A stretch of 64,000 bases of DNA from Chitinophagaceae bacterium DXS (GCA_030345135.1 CP128386.1:1819383-1883382), one strand, 5' to 3'. Shown: positions 1-8,702, counted from the first letter of the stretch. A program made the numbers and translations. Notes: a model not told the origin generated them from the sequence alone.

Positions 1-107
1 TTACGGTCTTACGGTCTTACGGTCTTACGGTCTTACGGTCTTACGGTCTTACGGTCTTACGGTCTTACGGTCTTACGGTCTTACGGTCTTACGGTCTTAC
101 GGTCTTA
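1..107. repeat. Perfect octamer tandem array, TTACGGTC x13
   Basis: Thirteen exact copies of TTACGGTC followed by TTA. It reads as the pyrimidine-rich (right) arm of a facing pair whose left arm would lie before the window. The array stops 24 bases ahead of the likely ATG of the acetyltransferase gene, so copy-number change by slippage would alter that gene's upstream region. The same word recurs at 2362-2488 and 4953-5022. Confidence 0.95.
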
Positions 108-131
108 TCTTTGGCGCATAAAAAACTATTT

Positions 132-422
132 ATGGTAGAGATAGCATTGCAATTAGATGAAAAACAACATGGCGCATTTACCGCAAATGAAGGTGACGAA
201 CAAATCGGGGAAATGGTGGTTTCCATTAAGAATGATGAATTAACGGTCTATCATACGGAGGTTGCTCCCAAAGCAGAAGGAAAGGGTGTCGCCAAAAGCC
301 TGCTCGATACGATGGTAAAATATGCAAGAGAAAATGCATTAAAGGTTATTCCACTTTGTCCATACGTACACCTGCAGTTCCGCCGGCACGAAAGTGATTA
401 TGCCGATTTGTGGAAAAAATGA
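132..422 (+). CDS. GNAT-like N-acetyltransferase (small YjdJ-type family)
   Basis: This is a small acetyl-CoA-dependent N-acetyltransferase of the compact (about 95 residue) GNAT-like family; its substrate is unknown. The middle of the protein carries the family pattern, with LTVYHTEV in the central strand followed by GKGVAKSLLDTMVKYARE, which corresponds to the acetyl-CoA pyrophosphate loop and helix. Near the end is PLCPYVHLQFRRH, the usual C-terminal signature. I chose ATG 132 (96 aa) because it gives the normal family N-terminus; a TTG at 111 in frame would add seven residues and sits almost inside the octamer array. No Shine-Dalgarno sequence is visible. The stop is followed within six bases by a GTACGAT heptamer repeat. 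Confidence 0.8.
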   Translation: MVEIALQLDEKQHGAFTANEGDEQIGEMVVSIKNDELTVYHTEVAPKAEGKGVAKSLLDTMVKYARENALKVIPLCPYVHLQFRRHESDYADLWKK

Positions 423-426
423 TTCC

Positions 427-609
427 ATGTACGATGTGAGATGTACGATGTGAGATGTACGGTGTACGATGTGAGACCATGCACAATGTTAGGTGTACGG
501 TGTTAGATGTACGGTGTTAGGCGTATGATTTGATTTTAGTGTCAGATGTTGGCAGCCTGTCGCATACACTGACACCCGACGCCTCACACCTGACACCTGA
601 TACCTAATA
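427..609. repeat. Heptamer repeat arms (GTACGAT/GTGAGAT left, CCTGACA/CCTCACA right)
   Basis: The left arm (427-533) alternates GTACGAT, GTGAGAT, GTACGGT and GTTAGAT with period 7. The right arm (about 565-609) is made of CTGACAC, CTCACAC and CTGATAC type words. The arms are only partly complementary. The left arm begins six bases after the acetyltransferase stop. Confidence 0.85.
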
Positions 610-625
610 GCTCAATGCTTTTCCT

Positions 626-691
626 ATGCTGCAAGACAAACTTCTTCTTATTATAAGCTTATTACTTTGTGTGTCCATCTTATCATGCTGA
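626..691 (+). pseudogene. Out-of-frame first transmembrane helix of the antiporter
   Basis: The reading frame from ATG 626 codes for 21 residues, MLQDKLLLIISLLLCVSILS plus Cys, and stops at 689-691. This is a hydrophobic helix of the kind expected immediately before MLSDKLRISYP in CPA1 antiporters. The next gene starts at ATG 685, overlapping it in the -1 frame. Adding one base near 685 would join both parts into a normal antiporter N-terminus. A real indel, a sequencing error or recoding could explain it; I see no classical slippery heptamer. Confidence 0.6.
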
Positions 692-2214
692 GTGATAAGC
701 TGCGGATATCCTATCCTATTTTCCTGGTTATTGCAGGATTATTTATCAGTTTTATTCCGGGCTTACCGGATATGCAATTTGATCCGGACCTTATCTTCCT
801 GATCTTCTTACCACCGCTATTATATTCTGCAGCGTGGAATACTGCATGGAATGATTTCTGGAAAAATAAACGGCCGATTTTTTTGCTGGCATTCGGGCTG
901 GTGATAGCCACAGCATCGGCAGTTGCGTGGTTCTCTACATCCATCATTCCCGGGTTTACATTGCCGCTTGGCTTTCTTCTTGGAGGCATTATATCACCAC
1001 CTGATGCAATTGCAGCTACCAGTGTAATGCAAAATCTTAAAATGCCCAAACGCGTTGTTACCATTTTAGAAGGAGAAAGTCTGATTAATGATGCATCGAG
1101 CCTCATCCTTTTCCGTGTTGCCTTAGCAACCATCTTAACGGGACAATTTGCGCTAGTTAAGGCAGAAACAGATTTTGTAATAGTAGGTTTAATGGGAACT
1201 GTTATTGGCCTCACGCTGGCTCATATCATATATGCCATTCACCGTTTTCTTCCAACCAACGCAAGCATTGATACCGCAATCAGTCTTATCAGTCCCTACC
1301 TGATGTATATCGCTGCGGAGCATTTTCATTTTTCCGGTGTTCTGTCAGTTGTAACGGGCGGGCTGTTTTTATCGTTCCGGTCGCAGGACATTTTCAGCTA
1401 CAATTCAAGGCTCCAGATGCATAACGTATGGAGTACAATTGTATTTATGCTTAACGGTGTAGTATTTATACTGATCGGACTTCAACTAAGGAGCATCATC
1501 AATGGAATTGAAGGATACTCAATATCACAGGCCATCATGTATGCATTGCTGATCTCGTTGTTGATCATGCTCATTCGCATTGCCTGGGTTTTCCCCGGTG
1601 CATACATTCCCAGGCTTTTAAGCAAGAAAATCAGGACGAACGAACCTGATCCCGGGTGGAAAAATGTCTTTATTATTGGCTGGAGTGGCATGCGCGGTGT
1701 AGTCTCCCTGGCGTCAGCATTGGCTATTCCACTTACACTTACCGATGGCAAAGCTTTTCCACATCGCGATCTGATTCTCTTTATCAGCTTTGTTGTGATA
1801 CTTTTCACATTGGTATTGCAAGGTCTTAGTCTGCCCTTTCTCATCCGCCTTCTGAAAATAAACCCAGCGGGAGATGAGGCCTCACTGGAACTGGCTATAC
1901 GGCTGCGACTCGCCGAGATATCATTGGACTACATGGATGAAAATTATAAAGAGCTTGCCGACAACGATGCCTACAGACGCGTAAAAGACCGTTATGCCCG
2001 CATGATTGAAATTGCAGGTAATCGATTATCCGCGGCCAGCAAAGAAGACAATGCTGCTTCCTTTTTACCCAAATACAGGCAAATGCTTATCAACCTTGTA
2101 ACCATCAGGCGAAATGAGCTTAAAAAAATGCGAAAGGAAAACAGCTTTCCCGACGAACTGATCAGGAAAAAAGAAGAAGAACTCGACCTGGAAGAAGCAA
2201 GGCTTAGAAGATAG
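685..2214 (+). CDS. Na+/H+ antiporter, CPA1 (NhaP) family
   Basis: This inner-membrane monovalent cation:proton antiporter exchanges Na+ or K+ for H+ and helps pH and salt balance. The sequence shows about eleven hydrophobic segments in the first 400 residues. PPDAIAATSVMQ and the following GESLINDASSLILFR carry the conserved Asp residues of the CPA1 ion-binding site, and GWSGMRGVVSLASALAIP is the conserved Arg/Gly helix. The last 110 residues are a charged cytosolic tail rich in Glu, Lys and Arg. ATG 685 is the best in-frame start (510 codons including stop); a TTG at 667 is possible. The first helix normally present in the family is encoded just upstream in another frame (626-691). The stop TAG is followed directly by GTAAGACC repeats. 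Confidence 0.9.
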   Translation: MLSDKLRISYPIFLVIAGLFISFIPGLPDMQFDPDLIFLIFLPPLLYSAAWNTAWNDFWKNKRPIFLLAFGLVIATASAVAWFSTSIIPGFTLPLGFLLGGIISPPDAIAATSVMQNLKMPKRVVTILEGESLINDASSLILFRVALATILTGQFALVKAETDFVIVGLMGTVIGLTLAHIIYAIHRFLPTNASIDTAISLISPYLMYIAAEHFHFSGVLSVVTGGLFLSFRSQDIFSYNSRLQMHNVWSTIVFMLNGVVFILIGLQLRSIINGIEGYSISQAIMYALLISLLIMLIRIAWVFPGAYIPRLLSKKIRTNEPDPGWKNVFIIGWSGMRGVVSLASALAIPLTLTDGKAFPHRDLILFISFVVILFTLVLQGLSLPFLIRLLKINPAGDEASLELAIRLRLAEISLDYMDENYKELADNDAYRRVKDRYARMIEIAGNRLSAASKEDNAASFLPKYRQMLINLVTIRRNELKKMRKENSFPDELIRKKEEELDLEEARLRR

Positions 2215-2490
2215 TAAGACCGTAAGACCGTAAGACGTGTAAGAGGGGCTGTTGGAAGTTCGTTAAGCTGATTAAACTTAAGCTCTTACCTAGAAGATCG
2301 TAAGACACGTAAGACATGTAAGAGGGCTGCCGCAAGTTCGTCAGGCTCATTGAACACAAGTTCTTACGATCTTACTTTCTTACGATCTTACGGTCTTTTT
2401 TGGTCTTACGGTCTTACGGTCTTACGGTCTTACGGTCTTACTATCTTACGGTCTTACGGTCTTACGGTTTTACTATCTTACGGTCTTACC
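2212..2490. repeat. GTAAGACC / GGTCTTAC facing repeat arms between convergent genes
   Basis: The left side (2212-2360) holds two diverged copies of an approximately 75-base block, each with GTAAGAC words followed by a related sequence containing GGGCTG and AAGTTCGT. The right side (2362-2488) is an octamer array of TTACGGTC and TTACTATC type. The arms are reverse complements and would pair across the spacer. The right arm runs into the GH36 gene and supplies its final Val-Arg-Pro and stop codon. Confidence 0.9.
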
Positions 2491-4649
2491 TCTTCTGTAA
2501 TTTCCAGCACTGCACTCGTCTGCTCTCCTCTCAAAAACCAATCAAGACCAACTTTCATCAGATAATCACCGCTGTAGACGGTACCGCTCTTTTTGAAAGA
2601 GGCGCGGCCTTCTTTTTCAAGATTGATTTCTTCTACCTTATATTTTTTTCCGGCATCAAGCCCTTTCAATATTACTCGGGGGAATACATCTCCATGCATG
2701 GTTTGAAGATTAAAGGCAAAAAGAACCGCTTTCTTTTTATCATCATTCACATACATCAGCGAAGAGCAGTTATTTTCATAAGGAGAAATGAGCCTGTACA
2801 GATCACCGAAGCCAATCACATCCTGGAGTCGTTTAAAATTACCAATGGCACTCTGGCAGTAGGTCAACTCCTCAGGCTTAAGATGAGACACCTGGATATC
2901 AAATCCCAGCTTGCCCATCATGGCAACATCTGTTTTAAACTTGATGGACTGTTTGCCCCACGATGTTATATGCGCACATATAGTCGCAGCAGGAAAGAAA
3001 TAAGAGTATCCCCATTGCATATAAATGCGACTCAACGGATCTGTATTATCGCTCGGCCAGAATTCCTGGAAATATTGCAATCCGCCATATTCTGCACGGC
3101 CGCCACCACCTGAACACAACATCATTTCAAGATCTGTGTATTTGGTACGTAATCGTTTCAGAACGGTATACAATCCTTTCACATAATCGACGTACAACTG
3201 ACTTTGTTTATCTTTTAAGTACGCTGAATAAGTATTGGTCATGTAGCGGTTGCAATCCCATTTGATATATGCTATGTCTTTATTCTGGCTTAAAAGGTCA
3301 TCAACTACTTTGTAAACATAATCCTGGACTGCAGGATTTGCCAGATCAAGTACCAACTGAGTACGGCGAAGATGTTCCGGACGGTTGGGCAACTCTAACA
3401 CCCAATCCTTATGTTTCTCATACAATTCACTTTTGGGATTAATCATTTCGGGCTCCATCCAGATACCGAATTTCACACCTTTCTTCGCAGCTTCCTGCAC
3501 AAGATAACCTATGCCTTGAGGCAGTTTTTGTTTATTGGCGTCCCAGTCGCCCAAACCGGCGTTATCACTATTGCGTGGATACTTATTACCGAACCAGCCA
3601 TCATCTAACAGAAAAAGTTCAACTCCCAGTTTTTTCGCGTCATCGAACAAATTCACCAACTTCTGCTCATTGAAATCAAAGTAAGTTGCCTCCCAGTTAT
3701 TCAGCAATGTCTGGCGATGTTCCCTTCCTTTGTAAATACCATAATTCAGCGCCCATTGGTGCATATTACGGCTTGCCTGTCCCTTACCGTGTGTTGTGTA
3801 GGTATAAATAAAAGAGGGGGTTGTAAATATTTCATTTGGTTTAAGCTGATAATCGCTCGCGTATGGATTAATACCAGCCTGTATTTGCAGCAAATGATTA
3901 AAATCTTCGCTATAGCGTACGTTTTCAAACATCAACTGGAAGTTCCCGCTCCATGCAAGGCTTCCGGCAAGCACAGTTCCGTTATCCTCATCCGCTTGCT
4001 TGTTAAGTGACAACAAAAAAGAAGGCAGATCAAAATTGGTTGCGCGAGTGCCCAGCTTGCTTTCTATGCTGTGAATACCTTCAGGAAGCTGGGTTTCTTC
4101 CATACGCATTTCGTTTGCCCAGTCACCAAAGAAATGAGTGAGCCAGTATTTGTCTTCTTTTAACTGAAGCGCACCGGAAGAATAACGGTGCAGGACTACC
4201 GGTGTTTTTTCCGTGTGCCTGATGCTACTCCATTGTTCTATCACATTCTCCTTACGGAATGCTTTGAAATGCATGGTTATCTCTACCGGGTAAACAGCAT
4301 CCTTCAACTGAACATGGGTTATAGTAACATTATCATCTGTTTTTTCGGACTTAACATCGGCAACCTGAAGCATCAATGAGGGATTTCCATCAGCATGTGT
4401 AATCTGAAAGGCCGGTTCGCGGATCACATTTAATCCACCCTGAACATAAGCATCAATCGGAAACGCGGGCATCTTCTGATATTCATCGTCGTGCTGTAAT
4501 GCTTCACCTACATACACCTGAAGCAATTTTTTATCTTCAGTAACCTTATATACCTGCGCGGTATTTTCTGTCCGGATAATAATTTGCTGTTGTGCAAATA
4601 ACGCCATAGAGCCGCCAAGCACAGCAATTGTTAGAATAATTTTTTTCAT
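2478..4649 (-). CDS. Alpha-galactosidase, glycoside hydrolase family 36, secreted
   Basis: The enzyme hydrolyses terminal alpha-1,6-galactosides such as melibiose and raffinose by a retaining mechanism, probably in the periplasm. It starts with a signal peptide (residues 1-20, ending ALFAQ). An N-terminal beta domain spans roughly residues 30-300. The catalytic barrel shows ELFLLDDGWFGN (345-355), FGIWMEPEMINP (394-405), YIKWDCNR (461-468, nucleophile Asp465), LCSGGGGRAEYGG (511-523) and WPSDNTDP (531-538), which contains the expected acid/base Asp. The length of 723 aa is typical for bacterial GH36. The last residues VRP and the TAA stop come from a GTAAGACC repeat, so the native C-terminus may have been altered. 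It appears monocistronic. Confidence 0.93.
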   Translation of the reverse strand: MKKIILTIAVLGGSMALFAQQQIIIRTENTAQVYKVTEDKKLLQVYVGEALQHDDEYQKMPAFPIDAYVQGGLNVIREPAFQITHADGNPSLMLQVADVKSEKTDDNVTITHVQLKDAVYPVEITMHFKAFRKENVIEQWSSIRHTEKTPVVLHRYSSGALQLKEDKYWLTHFFGDWANEMRMEETQLPEGIHSIESKLGTRATNFDLPSFLLSLNKQADEDNGTVLAGSLAWSGNFQLMFENVRYSEDFNHLLQIQAGINPYASDYQLKPNEIFTTPSFIYTYTTHGKGQASRNMHQWALNYGIYKGREHRQTLLNNWEATYFDFNEQKLVNLFDDAKKLGVELFLLDDGWFGNKYPRNSDNAGLGDWDANKQKLPQGIGYLVQEAAKKGVKFGIWMEPEMINPKSELYEKHKDWVLELPNRPEHLRRTQLVLDLANPAVQDYVYKVVDDLLSQNKDIAYIKWDCNRYMTNTYSAYLKDKQSQLYVDYVKGLYTVLKRLRTKYTDLEMMLCSGGGGRAEYGGLQYFQEFWPSDNTDPLSRIYMQWGYSYFFPAATICAHITSWGKQSIKFKTDVAMMGKLGFDIQVSHLKPEELTYCQSAIGNFKRLQDVIGFGDLYRLISPYENNCSSLMYVNDDKKKAVLFAFNLQTMHGDVFPRVILKGLDAGKKYKVEEINLEKEGRASFKKSGTVYSGDYLMKVGLDWFLRGEQTSAVLEITEEVRP

Positions 4650-4675
4650 GATCGGTTATAAAATGGAAAGATAAG

Positions 4676-5022
4676 GAAATAAGACATGTAAGACGGGTAA
4701 GACATGTAGGACCGTAAGACGTGTAAGACGTGTAAGACGCGTAAGACCGTAAGACGCGTAAGATAGTAAGACAGTAAGATAGTAAGAGGGTGAGCCAAGG
4801 TAAAATCAGTAATCAACTAACCGGAAATTGCGTTAGAAAAAAAAGATAAAAAAGAAGAAACCTACCCGCGCTTAAAGAAATCAGCAATCAGCAAATCACA
4901 TATTCTAAGATACGTAGGCTGATAGAAAATCATCACTCTCACTAAAATGGCAAGGTCTTACTATCTTACTGTCTTACTATCTTACACGTCTTTTTCCTGG
5001 TCTTACGGTCTTACGGTCTTCT
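4676..5022. repeat. GTAAGAC / GTCTTAC facing repeat arms
   Basis: The left arm (4676-4790) contains about fourteen GTAAGAC-type words with variable spacers (CGT, CAT, CGC, ATA). The right arm (4953-5022) contains TTACTATC, TTACTGTC and TTACGGTC words. They face each other over a unique loop of about 160 bases. The left arm lies just upstream of the GH36 gene; the right arm abuts the 3' end of the quinone oxidoreductase gene. Confidence 0.9.
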
Positions 5023-5025
5023 TTT

Positions 5026-5988
5026 TCACGGTATCAAGATCACCTTGCCCGCACTTTTGCCGGATTCGAGATATTCGTGGGCTTTGCGGCCTTCTTCTAA
5101 TGAGAAAACGACTGGATCTGTTATTTTGATAAAGCCATCACGGATCCATGAGAAGAGTAAATCGCTTCTTTTAATCCGCTCTTCGCGGCTCGTGAGGTAA
5201 CTCCACAAATCGCCTCCCGTTAGTGTTTTGCTGCCATCCATTAATACCCGCGGATCAACCAGTAAGGGATCGCCTCCGGTAAATCCGTAAAACACAACAG
5301 TGCCACCTGTCCGCGTTACGGCAATACTCTTCTGCAATGTTGTTCCCACAGAATCATAAACCACGTCTGCTCCGCGAACATTCGTGTAATGCAGCACTTC
5401 ATTCTGCCAGTTATCCTTCAGATTAAAAGCAATATCGGCGCCCACGGAAAGAATAATATTTTTCTTATGCTCAGAAGTTGTGAGACCGATAACTACGGCG
5501 CCTTTCATTTTAGCGATCTGTGTGAGTATTTGTCCTACGCCGCCGGAAGCTGCATGTATCACAATTACTTCTTCGGGCCGGATCGGATGACTGTCCATTG
5601 CCAGGTACTGCGCAGTCAGTCCTTGCAACAGCACGGCAGCAGCCGTTTCCATAGATATATCTCCGGGCAATGGAATTGCATGCGAAAAAGGTACTTTTAC
5701 AAACGCTGCATTAGCAAAAGGAACATCCGCTATGCCAACGCGATCACCTTCCTTTACTCCTTCAACATTATTTGCATTAACAACAATGCCGGCGCCTTCA
5801 TATCCGGCTATGTAAGGTGGAGTACCTTTAAGATGATAGTTTCCCTTTCGCCTGTAAATATCAGCGTAATTAAGGCCGATTGCTTTCATTTGCACCAATA
5901 CCTCTCCTGCTGATAATACAGGATCTGGTACGGTCTTATATTCGAGCACATCCGGACCACCGAACGATGAAAAAGTTAACGCTCTCAC
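5026..5988 (-). CDS. NADPH:quinone oxidoreductase, zinc-free MDR family
   Basis: This is a cytosolic NADPH-dependent oxidoreductase of the medium-chain dehydrogenase/reductase superfamily, acting on quinones or activated alkenes. The N-terminal GroES-like half shows GLNYADIYRRKG and GYEGAGIV. The Rossmann half shows VIVIHAASGGVGQ (around 141-153), the NADP-binding AxxGGVG motif. The Cys and His ligands of structural and catalytic zinc are absent, as expected for the quinone reductase subgroup. The length (320 aa) is normal. The start is GTG at 5988, giving the family N-terminus MRALTFSSFGGPDVLEY; no ATG fits better. Seven bases after the TGA stop the GAAGACCGTAAG repeat begins. Confidence 0.88.
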   Translation of the reverse strand: MRALTFSSFGGPDVLEYKTVPDPVLSAGEVLVQMKAIGLNYADIYRRKGNYHLKGTPPYIAGYEGAGIVVNANNVEGVKEGDRVGIADVPFANAAFVKVPFSHAIPLPGDISMETAAAVLLQGLTAQYLAMDSHPIRPEEVIVIHAASGGVGQILTQIAKMKGAVVIGLTTSEHKKNIILSVGADIAFNLKDNWQNEVLHYTNVRGADVVYDSVGTTLQKSIAVTRTGGTVVFYGFTGGDPLLVDPRVLMDGSKTLTGGDLWSYLTSREERIKRSDLLFSWIRDGFIKITDPVVFSLEEGRKAHEYLESGKSAGKVILIP

Positions 5989-6175
5989 TGGAAGTTCTTT
6001 TCGCTAAGTTACGGTTTAAGTGCAAAGCTTATATGCGGATTTGTGTTTAAAAGTGTATATCTGACTCATCTGATTCAAGCATATTTTTTTCTTTTCCATT
6101 GACTCGTAAATGGCACTTTTTTGGTAGCACGGATGACAATGCCACATATATTGTTTGAATTTTTATCTTAGCAAG

Positions 6176-6946
6176 ATGGGATCTCTTATTTCGACCAACA
6201 AAACAACAGGGTTAAAATTATTTATATCATTACTGGTTCTTACGGTTCTGTTCAACTATAAATGCCTGGCGCAGTTTACTGACAGCACAAATTATCACGT
6301 GAAGTTTGCATCAACCGGAATTTTAAACCGCACGAATGACGGCGATTCTTATGTACTCACAAACGGACTGAACTTTAACGTGAATAAAAAGAAAATGACC
6401 TTCAATTCTACAACAGCATGGATCTACGGCTTACAAAACAACAATCTTACCAATAATGACTTTTCGACTTATGAGGATTTTGATCTGTTTAAAAGCACGC
6501 ACAGGCTGTACTACTGGGGATTACTTACTTATGAAAAAAGCTATTCTCTGAAGATCACCAACCGTTTCCAGGCGGGTGGTGGCATTGCTTATAAAACGGT
6601 TACAAAACCAAATTTCAACCTTGTATTAAGCGACGGATTTCTTTATGAAACCAGCAATCTTGAAGATGCTACACTTGGTCATGATGTATACCAGACGGTT
6701 AGAAATTCTTTTCGCGTTAAGTATAAGCTGACGATAAAAAATACAGTTGTTTTAGAGGGTGTCGGTTTTTACCAGCCATCTATGCTGGATATTAGCGACT
6801 ATATAATCAAAGGTTCCAACAGCTTATCTGTCAAGTTAAACAAATGGTTGAGCCTTACAGCTTCGGAAATAAACAACACCATCAGCAGAACAAAAAGAGA
6901 AAACCTGCTGGTAACCTTTGGTATTACGGTGGAAAAGTATTTCTAG
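6176..6946 (+). CDS. DUF481 family outer-membrane protein
   Basis: The protein is a probable outer-membrane beta-barrel of the DUF481 (YdiY-like) family; its molecular role is unknown. A signal peptide covers about residues 1-29 (ending CLAQ). The remainder is rich in alternating polar and hydrophobic strands with aromatic residues, for example SYSLKITNRFQAGGGIAYK, and ends with EKYF, a terminal aromatic typical of barrels. ATG 6176 gives a sensible signal peptide; a TTG at 6155 would add seven residues. It stands alone between the minus-strand oxidoreductase and a convergent OsmC gene. Four bases after the stop the TACGTTA heptamer repeat starts. Confidence 0.75.
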   Translation: MGSLISTNKTTGLKLFISLLVLTVLFNYKCLAQFTDSTNYHVKFASTGILNRTNDGDSYVLTNGLNFNVNKKKMTFNSTTAWIYGLQNNNLTNNDFSTYEDFDLFKSTHRLYYWGLLTYEKSYSLKITNRFQAGGGIAYKTVTKPNFNLVLSDGFLYETSNLEDATLGHDVYQTVRNSFRVKYKLTIKNTVVLEGVGFYQPSMLDISDYIIKGSNSLSVKLNKWLSLTASEINNTISRTKRENLLVTFGITVEKYF

Positions 6947-6950
6947 TCAG

Positions 6951-7205
6951 AAGTTGTACGTGGTACGTTATACGTTTTTTAGAGCGAATGAGATGTTAGA
7001 TTGAAATCTGACCTTCAATTTTCGATGTAACAAAACGTATCACATACAACTTGACTGTAATTGTTCGCGTCAATCTTCGCTAACAAAAACGTATCACGTA
7101 CAACTTATAACGTACCACTTGATTGTAAATGTTCGCGTTAATCTTCGCTGAGAAAAACGTATCACGTACAACTTACAACGTATAACTTAAAACGTACAAC
7201 TTTAT
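6951..7205. repeat. TACGTTA / ACGTACA heptamer repeats, facing
   Basis: The left arm (6951-6980) reads GTACGTG, GTACGTT, ATACGTT. To the right there are about three copies of a block of roughly 60-70 bases (from about 7030, 7084 and 7153), each with ACGTATC, ACGTACA, ACTTATA words; the first two contain a shared GTTCGCGTYAATCTTCGCT core. The right words are reverse complements of the left ones. It lies between the convergent DUF481 and OsmC genes, and the same word family recurs at 61491-61700. Confidence 0.88.
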
Positions 7206-7209
7206 CAGA

Positions 7210-7869
7210 TCAGCCGGGCTGTACTTCCTGATCCTTGTTGTAATGAAACACCAATGCACCTGAAGGGCATTTTTCCACCTGCTCTTTGATTCTCTCTGCA
7301 GAAGCGCCATCTACATTGATCCATTTTTTTACACGGGGATCAAACACCTGCAGCAACTGCGTCCAGCAGCGGGTGGAGTGTTGACAGAATTCAGGTTTCC
7401 AGTCAACTGTAATTTCATCGTTGGCATATTTGATTGTCTTTGCTTCTTCTGCATCCCTGAAAACAAACGTACGCACCTTTATGTTTCCTTCAAGGATTTT
7501 AGAAATAGGACAGTTTTTCGCAATCTCCAATAATTTTGTTTTCACTTCTTCGTCGAGGTGTGGAGGCAATATTATGTCGCGGTCAACAATAGATGTGGTT
7601 ACGCCGTCCTTCACCTCCTGGTACATATTTGCATTGACGGTTATCGATGAAACGTCCAGTCCCTTTCTGTCAATGTACATCCGCAATGTTATCAATGTGC
7701 AGGAGGCCAGTGAAGAAAGCAATAAAGTATAAGGATCGGGACCTGTATCTTTTCCTCCGTTATTTTCCGGTTCATCTGCAATAAATTTCCCATTTCTCCA
7801 TTCGATACTGCATGCATATTTTTCAGTACCAATACTGCCGTGAACCGGTTTCTCTAGTCTATATTTCAT
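7210..7869 (-). CDS. OsmC-family peroxiredoxin-like domain fused to a divergent 4Fe-4S mono-cluster domain
   Basis: The first 140 residues are an OsmC/Ohr-like fold: TGPDPYTLLLSSLASCTLITLRMY holds Cys57, and EIAKNCPISKIL holds Cys120, the positions of the peroxidatic and resolving cysteines that reduce organic hydroperoxides. Residues about 150-215 form a Fer4_19-type domain with FCQHSTRCW (Cys162, Cys168) and KCPSGAL (Cys201). The combination suggests a thiol or Fe-S redox protein in stress defence. ATG 7869 gives the family start MKYRLEKP; a GTG at 7893 would add eight residues. It follows the pirin gene by 39 bases and is likely co-transcribed with it. Confidence 0.8.
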   Translation of the reverse strand: MKYRLEKPVHGSIGTEKYACSIEWRNGKFIADEPENNGGKDTGPDPYTLLLSSLASCTLITLRMYIDRKGLDVSSITVNANMYQEVKDGVTTSIVDRDIILPPHLDEEVKTKLLEIAKNCPISKILEGNIKVRTFVFRDAEEAKTIKYANDEITVDWKPEFCQHSTRCWTQLLQVFDPRVKKWINVDGASAERIKEQVEKCPSGALVFHYNKDQEVQPG

Positions 7870-7908
7870 TGGTGGATATTTAAGTGTACACAAATAATAA
7901 CTTCATTT

Positions 7909-8619
7909 TTAGTGATTGATCGGACCTTCGATAATCACGAACTCACTTTCCTGGTTGGTTGTAATTGCCACCGATGCGGTTTCCCATAAACCAATGGCGT
8001 CCCGTTTATCGATCACTTCATTTTCAACATTGATATTTCCTTCTATAACAAATACAAATACGCACTTATTCGTGCGGTTAAAACTATAAATTATTTCCTT
8101 GCCCTCATCATAATACCCAAGGCTGATCTTTGCATTCTGATTGATCCAGCAGTGCTCCTGCCCTTCTTCATTACTAACCGCGGTCTGCAGTCTGTTTTTT
8201 CGTTGCTCTTTTGGAAATGAGCGGCGCTGATAACGTGGAGAAATGTTCTGCATTTTTGGTTCTATCCAAATCTGCAAAAAGTTTACATCATCTTCGCCAA
8301 CATTATATTCTTCGTGCTTTAAACCGGTTCCTGCACTCATTATCTGCACCCAATCTTTATGAACTACATCACTGTAACCCATAGTATCCTTGTGGTTCAT
8401 GCTACCAGCCAGCAGAATACTGATAATCTCCATATTCATATGTGGATGCAGGCCAAATCCTCCCTCTTTTTTTATGTAATCATCGTTAAATACTTTCAAC
8501 AAGCCGAAACCGTTACGCTCCGGATTGTAATACGTACTAAAGCTGAATGTAAAATTACTCTGTAACCAGCCAATATCTTTTGTTCCACGTTCATTGCCCT
8601 TAAAAAGTTTGTAGCGCAT
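7909..8619 (-). CDS. Pirin family protein (cupin, YhhW-like)
   Basis: Pirins are bicupin metal proteins; bacterial YhhW-type members can act as quercetinase-like oxygenases or redox sensors. The N-terminal cupin shows GFGLHPHMNMEIISILLAG with the HPHxNME metal-ligand pattern, then GTGLKHEEYN with the third His and Glu. The second cupin half is more degenerate. The length of 236 aa from ATG 8619 is normal; the longer frame to 8697 adds 26 unrelated residues that overlap the promoter. A good -7 element lies at 8695-8702. Together with the OsmC fusion downstream it looks like a small oxidative-stress unit separate from the PKS cluster. Confidence 0.85.
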   Translation of the reverse strand: MRYKLFKGNERGTKDIGWLQSNFTFSFSTYYNPERNGFGLLKVFNDDYIKKEGGFGLHPHMNMEIISILLAGSMNHKDTMGYSDVVHKDWVQIMSAGTGLKHEEYNVGEDDVNFLQIWIEPKMQNISPRYQRRSFPKEQRKNRLQTAVSNEEGQEHCWINQNAKISLGYYDEGKEIIYSFNRTNKCVFVFVIEGNINVENEVIDKRDAIGLWETASVAITTNQESEFVIIEGPINH

Positions 8620-8694
8620 ATAGTTGTTTTTGAATGAAGAAAGATAAAATCTAAAAAGAAAAGATGTAGAATCAGTTCCGAACACTCCACTAAG

Positions 8695-8702
8695 CAAAAC
8701 TA
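8695..8702 (-). promoter_or_regulatory. Bacteroidota -7 element for pirin/osmC
   Basis: On the minus strand the sequence TAGTTTTG matches the TAnnTTTG consensus. It predicts a start near 8688 and a leader of about 70 bases before ATG 8619. No good -33 TTTG is found at the usual spacing. Confidence 0.45.

Noticed and set aside
711-1214. 167-codon minus-strand frame
   Set aside because: It is the antisense shadow of the antiporter gene, has no family features and no independent start signals.
2400-3113. Long plus-strand frame beginning with a repetitive VLRSYGLT-like peptide
   Set aside because: It starts inside the TTACGGTC array and then runs antisense to the well-supported GH36 gene.
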